Part shown: piece by piece, positions 1 through 7,932 of the stretch | Position numbering within the stretch: position 1 is the first letter of the stretch | Layout of the letters: every line of letters starts with the position of its first letter | Source of the DNA: Alphaproteobacteria bacterium | GTDB taxonomy: Bacteria; Pseudomonadota; Alphaproteobacteria; UBA6615 | DNA length: 23,579 nt | Assembly (NCBI GenBank): GCA_017643325.1 | Contig: JAEPNS010000005.1 | Coordinates: 1-23,579, forward strand | Reading direction: 5' to 3' | Made by a program: the position numbers and the translations under genes | The notes under the pieces: model-generated | The model's database searches: none | What the model saw: the letters and a program-made list of their open reading frames with translations, nothing else | What the model was told of the DNA's origin: nothing

Positions 1-237
1 CTGTCGACGCGTGGCTGCTCCGGCCTCTCCTACGTCGTGGAGTATGCCGAAGAAGCCAAGCAGTTCGAGGAAATCATCGAGGACAAGGGCGTGAAGGTTT
101 TTATCGACCCGGCCGCGACGATGTTCCTGATCGGTGCGACGATGGACTACCGCGAGGGCAAGTTCGAATCCGGTTTCGTGTTCGACAATCCGAATGCCAA
201 GGGCACCTGCGGCTGCGGCGAATCCTTCCACGTCTGA
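1..237 (+). CDS. IscA/SufA-type (HesB family) iron-sulfur cluster carrier, 5' truncated by window edge
   Basis: This is the C-terminal part of an A-type carrier that binds Fe-S clusters or iron and passes them to apoproteins in the cytosol. The reading frame is open from base 1. The three family cysteines are visible: one in a GCSG motif at about bases 16-18, and the C-x-C pair in CGCGESF at bases 208-216 near the C-terminus. By comparison with E. coli IscA (about 107 residues, first Cys near 35), roughly 30 N-terminal residues lie outside the window. A ferredoxin gene follows after 24 bases, which fits a cluster-assembly context. IscA, SufA and ErpA subtypes cannot be separated from this fragment. 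Confidence 0.9.
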   Translation: MSTRGCSGLSYVVEYAEEAKQFEEIIEDKGVKVFIDPAATMFLIGATMDYREGKFESGFVFDNPNAKGTCGCGESFHV

Positions 238-261
238 GCTGAGACCAGGCACTCCCCGGCC

Positions 262-594
262 ATGCCCCGCATGACGTTTATCGATGCCGACGGCACGTCG
301 AAGGAGGTCGACGCGCCGGTAGGGCACTCCCTGCTTCAGATCGCCTGGGATAACGGGATCGACATCGAGGGTGCCTGTGAAGGCGCGATGGCGTGTTCAA
401 CATGTCACGTTGTTGTTGATCCTGACTGGTTCGACCGGCTCGACGAGCCGAGCGAAGACGAGGACGACATGCTCGACCTTGCGCCCGGGCTCAAGCCCAC
501 GTCGCGGCTCGGGTGTCAGATCCTGATCACCGAAAAGCTCGACGGGCTGGTCGTGTATCTGCCGGACGCGACGCGGAACCTGATGCTCGCCTGA
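262..594 (+). CDS. fdx: Adrenodoxin-type [2Fe-2S] ferredoxin
   Basis: A 110-residue soluble electron carrier. The four cluster ligands are Cys39, Cys45, Cys48 and Cys85, in the C-x5-C-x2-C...C spacing of vertebrate/bacterial-type (adrenodoxin, Isc Fdx) ferredoxins. The very acidic stretch at about 58-72 is the usual partner-docking helix. Its position directly behind an IscA-type gene suggests it supplies electrons for Fe-S cluster assembly, although alphaproteobacterial homologues can also serve P450 systems. A second ATG three codons in (base 271) is an alternative start. The stop codon overlaps the start of the next gene (TGATG), so the two are probably translationally coupled. Confidence 0.92.
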   Translation: MPRMTFIDADGTSKEVDAPVGHSLLQIAWDNGIDIEGACEGAMACSTCHVVVDPDWFDRLDEPSEDEDDMLDLAPGLKPTSRLGCQILITEKLDGLVVYLPDATRNLMLA

Positions 595-1274
595 TGGGCT
601 ATCTCGACGATCTTGAACTGTTTCCGCGCCTGCGCGACGCGAGTAGTAAATCCTGGTCCTCGTACGTCGAACACGCGTTCGTGGCGCAGCTTGCAAACGG
701 CACACTTCCGGAAGCGTCTTTCCGCCACTATCTCGGCCAGGATTATCTCTTCCTGATCCATTTCGCCCGGGCCTATGCGCTCGCGGCGTATAAGGCAGAC
801 AATCTTGCGGAAATCCGAGATGCCGCCGCAGGGATGAGCGCCATTGTCGATACGGAAATGGCGCTTCACGTGGATTATTGCGCCGGCTGGGGGCTCACCG
901 AAGCCGAGATGGAGGCGCTCCCGGAGGCCTCCGCCAATATGGCTTACACGCGCTACGTGCTTGAAAAGGGCGCACAGGGGGACCTTTTGGATCTCTATGT
1001 GGCGCTCGCGCCGTGTGTCATCGGCTATGGCGAGATTGGCGCGCGGCTGGCTGGTGCCCCGGCGACGGTGCGCGAGGGCAATCCCTATCTAAGCTGGATC
1101 GAGATGTACGGCGGCGAGGAGTATCAGGATGTCGCCCGCGCACATGGAACGGCGCTGGACCGGCTGTGGCGTACGCGGGCGGGCGAGGCGCGGCTTAGGA
1201 TGCTCGAGAAAACGTTCGAACAGGCATCCCGGCTTGAAGCGGATTTCTGGCAAATGGGTCTGGACGCGGCCTGA
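594..1274 (+). CDS. tenA: TenA family protein (aminopyrimidine aminohydrolase / thiaminase II type)
   Basis: A 226-residue all-helical TenA protein. Family members hydrolyse aminopyrimidine products of thiamine breakdown to hydroxymethylpyrimidine for salvage. The expected active-site residues can be aligned by motif: Asp50 in LGQDY, the nucleophile Cys141 in APCVIGYGEIG, Tyr172 in the WIEMYGG segment, and Glu215 in the C-terminal helix before DFW. The ATG at 594 overlaps the ferredoxin stop. An upstream in-frame start at 513 lies inside the ferredoxin gene and lacks family similarity. No thiamine biosynthesis genes are nearby, so the pathway role rests on the family alone. Confidence 0.88.
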   Translation: MGYLDDLELFPRLRDASSKSWSSYVEHAFVAQLANGTLPEASFRHYLGQDYLFLIHFARAYALAAYKADNLAEIRDAAAGMSAIVDTEMALHVDYCAGWGLTEAEMEALPEASANMAYTRYVLEKGAQGDLLDLYVALAPCVIGYGEIGARLAGAPATVREGNPYLSWIEMYGGEEYQDVARAHGTALDRLWRTRAGEARLRMLEKTFEQASRLEADFWQMGLDAA

Positions 1275-1280
1275 TCCGGA

Positions 1281-1889
1281 TCAGCGGGTCGGTGTCTCTC
1301 CAAGACCCACGATCTCGATATCAATATGCTCGTTGGCGTTGCGCACGCGCCCGTCGTCCCACAATTCCGGTTCCGCGTCTGGGCCGAGCGCGACCGTGTA
1401 CCGGTCCTCGGGCAGGCCGCTGCGCGCCATACCGGCACGTGACTGGGCAAGCAATTCTCCGCCGGAGTAGGGATTGCCGCGGCTCAGTGCGACTTTGCCG
1501 CCGTGAACCACGATGGACAGACTCCAGCCGTCGATATCTCCCAGCGCCTTGCCGATGCGCCGGGCAGTCTCCTCCACCTCGCGCCCGGCCGCCGTATCGC
1601 GGCTGAGAACGAGGTTGCCACTGACATTCACGCGCAGCGACAGGGGGCCTGTCAGCGCACCCCGGTCGAACCGGAACTCACGCTTCAGCGCCTCGGCCGC
1701 GCGGCTGGCAGCGGCATTCCGTTCCGCCTGCATGGCGGCAGCCGCGTTGTCGAAGCACTGCAGGCGTGCGCCGTCATCCGAAATTCCTGCACAGCGTGCG
1801 ATATCGTTGCGTATGTCGGCATGTGCGGTCGCAACGAGAACCGGCGCGGCAGCAAAGAGCGCGAGCAAGACTGTCGATCGAAAGAACAT
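1281..1889 (-). CDS. Small exported protein, function unknown
   Basis: A 202-residue protein with a clear signal peptide: a short basic start, a hydrophobic core at about 6-20, and a likely cleavage after AHA at 24. The mature N-terminus carries Cys33 and Cys45 in a C-x3-I-x2-D-x3-RL-x-CFD motif seen in various periplasmic proteins, where a disulfide is plausible. An Ala-rich helix (about 48-68) follows, then a region of about 100 residues. The last part (R-x-NEHIDIEIVG) weakly recalls the end of OmpA-like peptidoglycan-binding domains, but the fit is too poor for a call. It converges with tenA (6-base gap) and diverges from mnmA. I do not recognise a specific family. Confidence 0.75.
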   Translation of the reverse strand: MFFRSTVLLALFAAAPVLVATAHADIRNDIARCAGISDDGARLQCFDNAAAAMQAERNAAASRAAEALKREFRFDRGALTGPLSLRVNVSGNLVLSRDTAAGREVEETARRIGKALGDIDGWSLSIVVHGGKVALSRGNPYSGGELLAQSRAGMARSGLPEDRYTVALGPDAEPELWDDGRVRNANEHIDIEIVGLGETPTR

Positions 1890-1960
1890 CCTATGAGGAT
1901 GGTGATTTGGCGGCTTTCAATCAAGGCAGCTACGCGATTGTGACCGTTGCTCCGGACGGT

Positions 1961-1988
1961 TTGCCGCAGCGGTCGCGCCGCCTATATT
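1961..1988 (+). promoter_or_regulatory. Possible mnmA promoter giving a leaderless mRNA
   Basis: TTGCCG at 1961-1966 and TATATT at 1983-1988 are separated by 16 bases, and the ATG of mnmA is at 1996. Transcription would begin at or next to the start codon. No purine-rich Shine-Dalgarno sequence precedes the ATG, which agrees with a leaderless message. The -35 match is only moderate. Confidence 0.35.
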
Positions 1989-1995
1989 GCGCGCC

Positions 1996-3150
1996 ATGAG
2001 CGGGAAGGCGAACAGCTTGGGCCTGGACCGGTCGCCGGCGGACACGAAGGTCGTTGTGGCGATGTCGGGCGGCGTGGACAGTTCCGTGACCGCCGCCCTG
2101 CTGCATGAACAGGGATACGACGTCGTCGGGATCACGTTGCAGCTCTACGACCAAGGTGCCGCCACGGCTCAGTCCAGAACCTGTTGCGCGGGCCAGGACA
2201 TCTACGACGCCCATCGTGTGGCCGATGCGATCGGCTTTCCGCACTATGTTCTCGACTACGAATCCCGGTTCCGCGACGACGTGATCGAGAACTTTGCTGA
2301 CGCCTATGTGCGCGGCGAGACACCAATCCCCTGCGTGACGTGCAACCAGACAGTGAAGTTCCGCGATCTGGTAACGACCGCACGTGACCTCGGTGCAGAT
2401 GCGCTGGCCACGGGCCACTACATCCGGCGGGTGGAGGGTGCGGACGGTGCGGAGTTGCACCGCGCCGTCGATGCGGCGAGAGACCAGAGCTACTTCCTGT
2501 TCGCCACGACGGCCGAGCAGTTGGAGTTCCTGCGTTTCCCGCTCGGCGACATGCCGAAGTCCGAAGTGCGCGAGCACGCGCACCGCCTGGGCCTCGACAT
2601 TGCCGACAAGCCCGACAGCCAGGACATCTGTTTCGTGCCCGACGGAAAGTATGCAGCCGTTGTGGAGCGCCTGCGTCCCGAGGCGGGCGAGCCGGGCGAG
2701 ATCGTCCATCTGGACGGCACGGTTCTCGGCAACCACAAGGGGATCGTGAACTATACCATCGGCCAGCGTCGGGGGCTCGGGATTGGCGGGCGCAAGGGTG
2801 TGGCGGACGGCGAGGACGCGCTTTATGTGGTCCGGCTGGAACCGGGCTCGCGGCGTGTAATCGTTGGTCCCCGTTCGGCGCTGGCGACAACACGTGTGCG
2901 GGTGAGTAACCTAAACTGGCTGGATGGGGATGTGCCTCTGGACGGGCGGGACGTGACAGTGCGGATTCGCTCGACAATGGAGCCGGTCCCGGGACGCGTG
3001 TCCGGGGACGGGAGCGGTGGCGCCAATGTGGATCTGGTAGCCCCCGAGTTCGGTGTCTCGCCCGGGCAGGCGGCCGTGTTCTATGATGACAGCCGGGTTC
3101 TCGGCGGTGGCTGGATCGTGCGGGACGAAACGGGGAGCGAAGCGGCATGA
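1996..3150 (+). CDS. mnmA: tRNA-specific 2-thiouridylase MnmA
   Basis: A 384-residue enzyme that activates U34 of tRNA-Lys, -Glu and -Gln with ATP and inserts sulfur to give 2-thiouridine. The N-terminal PP-loop SGGVDSS is at 24-30. The two catalytic cysteines are Cys116 (in CVTCN, before VKF) and Cys212 (in DSQDICFVPDG). ATGHY at 139-142 is also typical. The C-terminal part carries the conserved NYTIGQR segment and beta-barrel. Length fits the family. ATG 1996 is preferred over a TTG at 1987, which sits in the likely -10 box. The last bases overlap the following hydrolase gene (ATGA), so the two are probably co-translated. Confidence 0.97.
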   Translation: MSGKANSLGLDRSPADTKVVVAMSGGVDSSVTAALLHEQGYDVVGITLQLYDQGAATAQSRTCCAGQDIYDAHRVADAIGFPHYVLDYESRFRDDVIENFADAYVRGETPIPCVTCNQTVKFRDLVTTARDLGADALATGHYIRRVEGADGAELHRAVDAARDQSYFLFATTAEQLEFLRFPLGDMPKSEVREHAHRLGLDIADKPDSQDICFVPDGKYAAVVERLRPEAGEPGEIVHLDGTVLGNHKGIVNYTIGQRRGLGIGGRKGVADGEDALYVVRLEPGSRRVIVGPRSALATTRVRVSNLNWLDGDVPLDGRDVTVRIRSTMEPVPGRVSGDGSGGANVDLVAPEFGVSPGQAAVFYDDSRVLGGGWIVRDETGSEAA

Positions 3151-3866
3151 GCACATACGTCTTGGTCCACGGCGCCTATCATGGTGGCTGGTGTTACGAG
3201 AAAGTCGTACCGTTGCTGGAGGCGGCGGGACACACCGCGATCGCCGTTGATCTTCCTGGCCACGGCGACAACAAGGCTCCCATGGAGCAGGTCACCCTCG
3301 ACGCCTATGTCGATCATGTCTGCTCTGTCGTCGAGGCGCAGGACGAGCCTGTGATTCTGGTCGGCCATAGCCTCGGCGGAATGACCGTCACGCAAGTCAG
3401 CGAGCGGATGCCCGACAAGATTGCCTGGGTGGTCTACCTGACCGCGATGATGCCCAAGAACGGCCAGAACCGCACGGATCTTGCGCAATACGAAGGCCCC
3501 GAGGACATGGCCGCCAAGCGTATTCCGTCCGCGGACGGCCTCTCGGTCACGATGTCGCGCGACATCATCCCGTCGACCTTCTATGCGGAGTGTCCGCCCG
3601 AGGACGTCGAACGCGCCATCGAGCGACTGGTGCCCCAGGCTGTCGAACCGTTCCAACGTCAGGCGCAGATTACGCCCGAACGGTTCGGGACGGTGAAGCG
3701 GGCCTACATCGAGTGCCTGCGCGACAACGCGATCCCGATTGCCATGCAGCGCGCCATGATCACGGCCCAGCCGTGCGAGAAGGTCTTTACGATCGACAGC
3801 GATCATTCGCCATTCTACTCCGCGCCGGGTGAACTCGCGGAACACCTGCTCGAACTCGCCGAGTAG
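3147..3866 (+). CDS. Alpha/beta-fold hydrolase, methylesterase/hydroxynitrile-lyase-like
   Basis: A 239-residue alpha/beta hydrolase. The HGAYHGGW oxyanion segment is at 8-15, and the nucleophile is Ser75 in GHSLGG. The acid is probably Asp193 in YIECLRDNAI and the base His220 in DSDHSPFYS. The short cap and the YI-x4-D-x-AI, Q-x2-MI and SDH-x-PF-x-S-x-P pattern match the plant methylesterase/hydroxynitrile lyase group and its bacterial EstC-like relatives, so a small ester substrate is likely but unidentified. The start overlaps the mnmA stop by 4 bases. A functional link to tRNA thiolation is not evident; the overlap may simply reflect co-transcription. Confidence 0.88.
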   Translation: MSTYVLVHGAYHGGWCYEKVVPLLEAAGHTAIAVDLPGHGDNKAPMEQVTLDAYVDHVCSVVEAQDEPVILVGHSLGGMTVTQVSERMPDKIAWVVYLTAMMPKNGQNRTDLAQYEGPEDMAAKRIPSADGLSVTMSRDIIPSTFYAECPPEDVERAIERLVPQAVEPFQRQAQITPERFGTVKRAYIECLRDNAIPIAMQRAMITAQPCEKVFTIDSDHSPFYSAPGELAEHLLELAE

Positions 3867-3947
3867 TCACCGTCGCCCCTCGCGCACGGGCGCGCGATTG
3901 CGTAGCATGCCTCCCGGATTTCAACGTTTCCCGAGGAGGAGTTCCCC

Positions 3948-4340
3948 ATGCTGAAGACCCGCAACCCGTCGAACATCGCCCCGCCGGCGGCCATGTACAG
4001 TCATTCCGTCGAGATTCCGCCGAACGCACGCTGGCTGGTGACCGCCGGCCAGGTCGGCGTGACACCCGAGGGTGAGGTGCCGGAAGGGTTCGAAGCCCAG
4101 CACGACCTGATCTGGCAGAACACCATCAAGATTCTCGAGGACGCCGGCTTCGGGCCGGAGCACATTGTTCGGCTGAACGTCTATTCGACCGATCCGGACG
4201 GCCTCAAATACATGAAGGCGCATCGCGAGAAGTATCTCGCGCCGGGCCACGTTCCGGCCTCGACCTGGGTCGTGATCAGTCAGCTTGCAAACCCGCAGTG
4301 GGTGGTCGAGATGGAAACGATCGCCGCCAAGCCCGAGTAG
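3948..4340 (+). CDS. RidA/YjgF-family protein lacking the catalytic arginine (paralogue 1)
   Basis: A 130-residue single-domain RidA-fold protein, expected to form a trimer in the cytosol. Classical RidA deaminates reactive enamine/imine intermediates using Arg105 and Glu120 (E. coli numbering). Here the glutamate aligns at Glu121 (VVEMETIA), but the PARS motif is replaced by PAST, with Ser105 where the Arg should be. This places it in an Rid subfamily without demonstrated enamine deaminase activity. A strong GAGGAGG lies 7-13 bases before the ATG. A sister gene lies at 11529-11918 with the same substitution. A terminator follows directly. Confidence 0.92.
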   Translation: MLKTRNPSNIAPPAAMYSHSVEIPPNARWLVTAGQVGVTPEGEVPEGFEAQHDLIWQNTIKILEDAGFGPEHIVRLNVYSTDPDGLKYMKAHREKYLAPGHVPASTWVVISQLANPQWVVEMETIAAKPE

Positions 4341-4350
4341 GAAGGCGGTG

Positions 4351-4380
4351 CGGGCCGGGCGGTGCCGTCCGGCCCGTTTT
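4351..4380 (+). terminator. Rho-independent terminator after the first RidA-like gene
   Basis: The left arm 4351-4361 pairs with 4366-4376 (11 bp, one G-U) around a 4-base loop, followed by TTTT at 4377-4380. It starts 10 bases after the stop codon. It covers a GTG at 4362 that could otherwise be read as the start of the next gene. Confidence 0.8.
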
Positions 4381-4391
4381 CGTTTCGCGAC

Positions 4392-5351
4392 ATGACCGAC
4401 GCCGGCCAAAGCCGCTTCCGCCAGGGTGCCTGGCCTTATGCACTGCTGTTGGCGGCCGCGACCATCCTTGCGTCAAACCACATCATCGGCCGCTGGGTGC
4501 AGGGCGACATGCCGCCCATGGGGATCGGGTTTTGGCGGTTGTTCATCGCGACCCTCGTGCTGTTGCCCTTCGTGGGGCGCTCGCTCTGGGAGAAGCGTGC
4601 GGTCCTGCGAGAGCGATGGAAGCTGTTCCTGGTGCTGGCGGTCGCGCTTGGGCCGTTCGGGAATGCGGCCGTTTATGTCGCCTACCATTTCACGACTGCG
4701 ATCAATGGAGGCGTTGTCTCTGTTGCCCAGCCGGTCGCGACCGTCATCGTGACCTATCTCGTATTCCGCGAAACGATCACGAAGACGCAGGGATTGGGCA
4801 TCGCGATTGCAACTGTCGGCGTGCTGATCATCATCTTGCGCGGTGATCTTGCGCGGCTGCTGGGGCTGGAGCCGAACATCGGCGATCTCATCATGCTCGC
4901 CGCGATGATCGGGTTCGCCATTCACAATTCGCTGCTGCGAAACATCCCGTCGGACTTCACCACAGCAGAAATCCTGCTCTCGGTGCAGCTGTTTGCGCTC
5001 GTGGTCATGCTTCCGATCTACCTGATCGAGACAGCCATCTACCAGCCGATGCCTGTCACCTGGGAAGCAGCTGCCGTGATGGCCTGGGTCGGGATTGTTG
5101 TCGCGGTGATCGCGGTCGGATTCACCAATACGACCGTGCTCGCGATTGGTGCCAACAAGGCGACCATCGGGAACTACATCCGCGCCCTGATCACCGCCGG
5201 GCTGGCCATGCTCCTCCTTGGCGAGCGGCCCGAGCCGTTCCACTTGGTGGCTTTCGTCCTGATCGTGGCCGGGGTTGTCATGCTCGGCCGGGGCCGCCGC
5301 ACAAAGCCGGTGCGTGCTCCGGCGGGTCCGGCGCCGGCCGGGCCGGGCTGA
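4392..5351 (+). CDS. EamA/DMT-superfamily inner-membrane transporter
   Basis: A 319-residue polytopic membrane protein with about ten hydrophobic helices arranged as two EamA repeats (about 14-150 and 160-295). The repeats contain the usual family features: an N-terminal LLAAATILASNHIIGRW helix, a VAQPVATVIVTYL segment closing repeat one, and LGERPEPFHLVAFVLIVAGVVML at the end of repeat two. DMT transporters export or import amino acids, nucleosides or other metabolites; the substrate is not predictable here. ATG 4392 is chosen because the upstream GTG at 4362 lies inside a terminator stem. The Pro/Ala/Gly-rich C-terminal tail is probably cytoplasmic. It converges with the phytochrome gene after a 16-base gap. 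Confidence 0.88.
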   Translation: MTDAGQSRFRQGAWPYALLLAAATILASNHIIGRWVQGDMPPMGIGFWRLFIATLVLLPFVGRSLWEKRAVLRERWKLFLVLAVALGPFGNAAVYVAYHFTTAINGGVVSVAQPVATVIVTYLVFRETITKTQGLGIAIATVGVLIIILRGDLARLLGLEPNIGDLIMLAAMIGFAIHNSLLRNIPSDFTTAEILLSVQLFALVVMLPIYLIETAIYQPMPVTWEAAAVMAWVGIVVAVIAVGFTNTTVLAIGANKATIGNYIRALITAGLAMLLLGERPEPFHLVAFVLIVAGVVMLGRGRRTKPVRAPAGPAPAGPG

Positions 5352-5367
5352 CGCAGCGGCCTGGCAG

Positions 5368-7932
5368 CTAGAGCGTCGCGAGGGCTTTCACGATGTCCTC
5401 CGAGGAATAGGGTTTCTGCATGACCGGAATCCCCGGAAACCGCTCTGTGACTTCCTTGTTTGCTCCATATCCCGTCGCCAGAACGACCGAGATGCCGCGC
5501 GCGATGCAATCCTCGATAACCGGGAACGAATTCTCGTCACCGAGGTTGATGTCGATCAGGGCGAACGTGATCTCTTTTGTTGACAGGGCGTGAACGGCGG
5601 TCGCGACGCTGCTCGCGGTGTGGACATGGGTCGCCCCGAGGTCGGTCAGGATGTCGGTCGTATCCATCGTTATGATGAGGTTGTCTTCGACCAGAAGCAC
5701 GTGTCCGACAAGGCCGGCGTCAGGATGTCCGTCCGTGGCCTCCGGTTCTGCTGTGCTCATAGCGATTTCGTCGGCGCGGCTCACATGCGCCGCCGGAATC
5801 TGAAAATCTGCTTCCAGTCCGGTCAACCGATACCGCACGTCGCTGTCGCCTTTCAGGTCGTGGCGGACCGAATGCTCGATGATTATCGAGCCGAAACCCG
5901 ATCGTGTTGGTACCTTCACAGGCGGGCCGTTTTTCTCGCGCCAGGAGAGCTTGGCGGTGCCATCGGGGTCGAGGCTCGCGGTCAGCTCCACACTCCCCGA
6001 GCTGTCGCTCAACGCGCCGTACTTGGCAGAGTTTGTGACCAGTTCGTGGAGTACGAGCGCCAATGTTGTGAACGCCGTCGGCGACAACTGGAGTTCATCG
6101 CCGTCGATCACGACCCTTTCGGTCTTCTCTGACACGAATGCCCTGACCTCGTTCTCGAGAATCTCGCGCAATGGGGTCCAGCCCCAGTCGTGATCGGTGA
6201 GCTGGTCGTGCGCGCGCGCGAGTGCATTAATCCGCTCATTGAGGGTCTTGCTGTACTCCTCCAGCGTTTCGGCGCCCTGCCGGCTTTGCGACACCAGCGC
6301 ACGGATGAGACTGAGAATATTGCGCACGCGGTGATTAAGTTCCGCGATGAGCAGTTCCTGGCGATTCTGGGCTCGTTTGCGCTGTTCACTGGCCTCGTCG
6401 GACAGTTTCAGGACCACCTCGAGCAGGGTCACGCGGAGCGCCTCGGCTGCGCGCAGGTCGTTCGACTTCCACGGCTCCGACGTGCCGCGGACAACTTCTC
6501 GCCACTCATCGAAACTCTTGCGTGGCGTCAGGCGCGCGCCGTGCGGTCCGAGTTCGACCGGCTTTTCCGGGTTGCCAGCCCAACGCACCGTGCGGCTAAT
6601 CTCCTGTCGGAAAAGCACGAGATAGTCCCTGGGTTTTCGGGAAATCGGGATTGCCAGAAGACCCGCGACCCGGTCTGCGAAACTTTCCGCGTCTTCATAC
6701 CGCTCGCCGATGTTGTCGGTCGAAAACACCTGCGATGTATGGGCAGTGTTCAGGAAACGGGCCAGACCAAGGAACTCGTCCTTGGTCGGTGTCAGTCCGC
6801 GGGCATCGTAGCGGCCATTCGAGTATATCGCCATGCCGTCGCAGGCAATCACCTCACCGATTTCAGGTGCCAGAACGTCAAATGATTCAAGCAGGTCGTG
6901 GCCGCTCGAAACGCGTGACATCAGCCTGTCGTGCAACGCGCGGGCGCGTTCTGTCTCCTGCACATGGATCTTCAGCTCGCTCTGTGTCAGTTCGTAGTTG
7001 AACATTTGCGAGAACAGCTCGAGCGCGCTCCGTTTCTCGAACCCGAGATAGTGGGGCGCATAGTGGTGGCAGGCGAACAGGCCCCAGAGCTGTCCTTCCC
7101 GCAGGATCGAGACGGACATCGAGGCCTCGACGCCCATGTTGCGCAGATACTCGAGATGGATCGGGGACACCGCCCGGGTCACCGCGAGCGACAGGTCGAG
7201 CGGATCGCCAGCCGGCGAGGTTTCCGGGACGATCGCCGAAGGGGTGTCGTTCACATCGGCGATGATGCGCAGCAGGCTGCGTGTGTACAATTCGCGCGCC
7301 TGTTTCGGGATATCGCTCGCCGGGTAGCGGAGTCCGAGATAGGATTCCAGGCCCTGTTCGGCGCGCTCGGCAATCACGGTTCCACTCAGGTCGGGCTCGA
7401 ACCGGTAGACCATCACTCTGTCGAAGCCGGTCAGGTGCTTCAGGCCGCGGGCAGCCTCTGTGGCGGCTTTCTCGATCGTCTCCTGCCGTTGGACGCGGCG
7501 GATCAGCGTGCGGACTGTCGACACGTAGTCGTTCCCGGTCTCGTTCTGCTTCTCCTCGGCCGGTTCGAACTCGACGAGAAAATGCCGGCCGGACTCTTGA
7601 AGCGATACGTCGTAGCGCCGGGAATCGTCGAAGGCCGCAAGTCCGAAGAGGCGTTCCGGGCCGGAGTCCTGGGTGTGTCCCTGAAGTCTTGCGCGCACGG
7701 CGTGGACCGTTTCGTCCGGGAAGAATTCCCCGAACGGCATCCCGATCAACCGTTCGGCGTCGAGGCCGAGGATGGCGGCGGTGTTCTCCGATGCGTGAAC
7801 GACGATCCAGTCGGAGGATACGCAAATCAGGCATCCGAAGCTCTGGACACGCCCGAGCAGATGGATCGGTTCCCGGTCGCAGTTTGTCAGGTCGATTGCC
7901 TGGTCTGTCGGGAGAAACTCAGGCTTGTCCAT
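5368..7932 (-). CDS. bphP: Bacteriophytochrome hybrid kinase: PAS-GAF-PHY-HWE kinase-receiver
   Basis: An 854-residue red/far-red photoreceptor. The N-terminal Cys18, in LTNCDREPIHLLG before the PAS domain, is the expected thioether site for biliverdin. The GAF domain has PASDIPKQAR with Asp207, and the pocket histidines map to His259 and His289/290. The PHY domain (about 330-505) has the tongue motif PRKSF (471-475). The kinase is of the HWE type: His534 in NHRVRN, the N-box HELVTNSAKYGALS, then W-x-E in SWREKNG and the G-box SGFGSI. A C-terminal receiver (about 722-854) has Asp750, phospho-acceptor Asp794 in DINLG, and Lys840. This order resembles Agrobacterium Agp2. The start at 7932 overlaps the heme oxygenase gene. 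No output regulator is visible nearby. Confidence 0.96.
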   Translation of the reverse strand: MDKPEFLPTDQAIDLTNCDREPIHLLGRVQSFGCLICVSSDWIVVHASENTAAILGLDAERLIGMPFGEFFPDETVHAVRARLQGHTQDSGPERLFGLAAFDDSRRYDVSLQESGRHFLVEFEPAEEKQNETGNDYVSTVRTLIRRVQRQETIEKAATEAARGLKHLTGFDRVMVYRFEPDLSGTVIAERAEQGLESYLGLRYPASDIPKQARELYTRSLLRIIADVNDTPSAIVPETSPAGDPLDLSLAVTRAVSPIHLEYLRNMGVEASMSVSILREGQLWGLFACHHYAPHYLGFEKRSALELFSQMFNYELTQSELKIHVQETERARALHDRLMSRVSSGHDLLESFDVLAPEIGEVIACDGMAIYSNGRYDARGLTPTKDEFLGLARFLNTAHTSQVFSTDNIGERYEDAESFADRVAGLLAIPISRKPRDYLVLFRQEISRTVRWAGNPEKPVELGPHGARLTPRKSFDEWREVVRGTSEPWKSNDLRAAEALRVTLLEVVLKLSDEASEQRKRAQNRQELLIAELNHRVRNILSLIRALVSQSRQGAETLEEYSKTLNERINALARAHDQLTDHDWGWTPLREILENEVRAFVSEKTERVVIDGDELQLSPTAFTTLALVLHELVTNSAKYGALSDSSGSVELTASLDPDGTAKLSWREKNGPPVKVPTRSGFGSIIIEHSVRHDLKGDSDVRYRLTGLEADFQIPAAHVSRADEIAMSTAEPEATDGHPDAGLVGHVLLVEDNLIITMDTTDILTDLGATHVHTASSVATAVHALSTKEITFALIDINLGDENSFPVIEDCIARGISVVLATGYGANKEVTERFPGIPVMQKPYSSEDIVKALATL

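Noticed and set aside
2132..3154. Long - strand open frame opposite mnmA
   Set aside because: Extremely Arg-, Pro- and Ser-rich shadow frame; mnmA on the + strand has all catalytic motifs.
4362..4391. Earlier GTG start for the EamA transporter
   Set aside because: The GTG is inside the terminator stem of the previous gene and the extra residues are not part of the first membrane helix.
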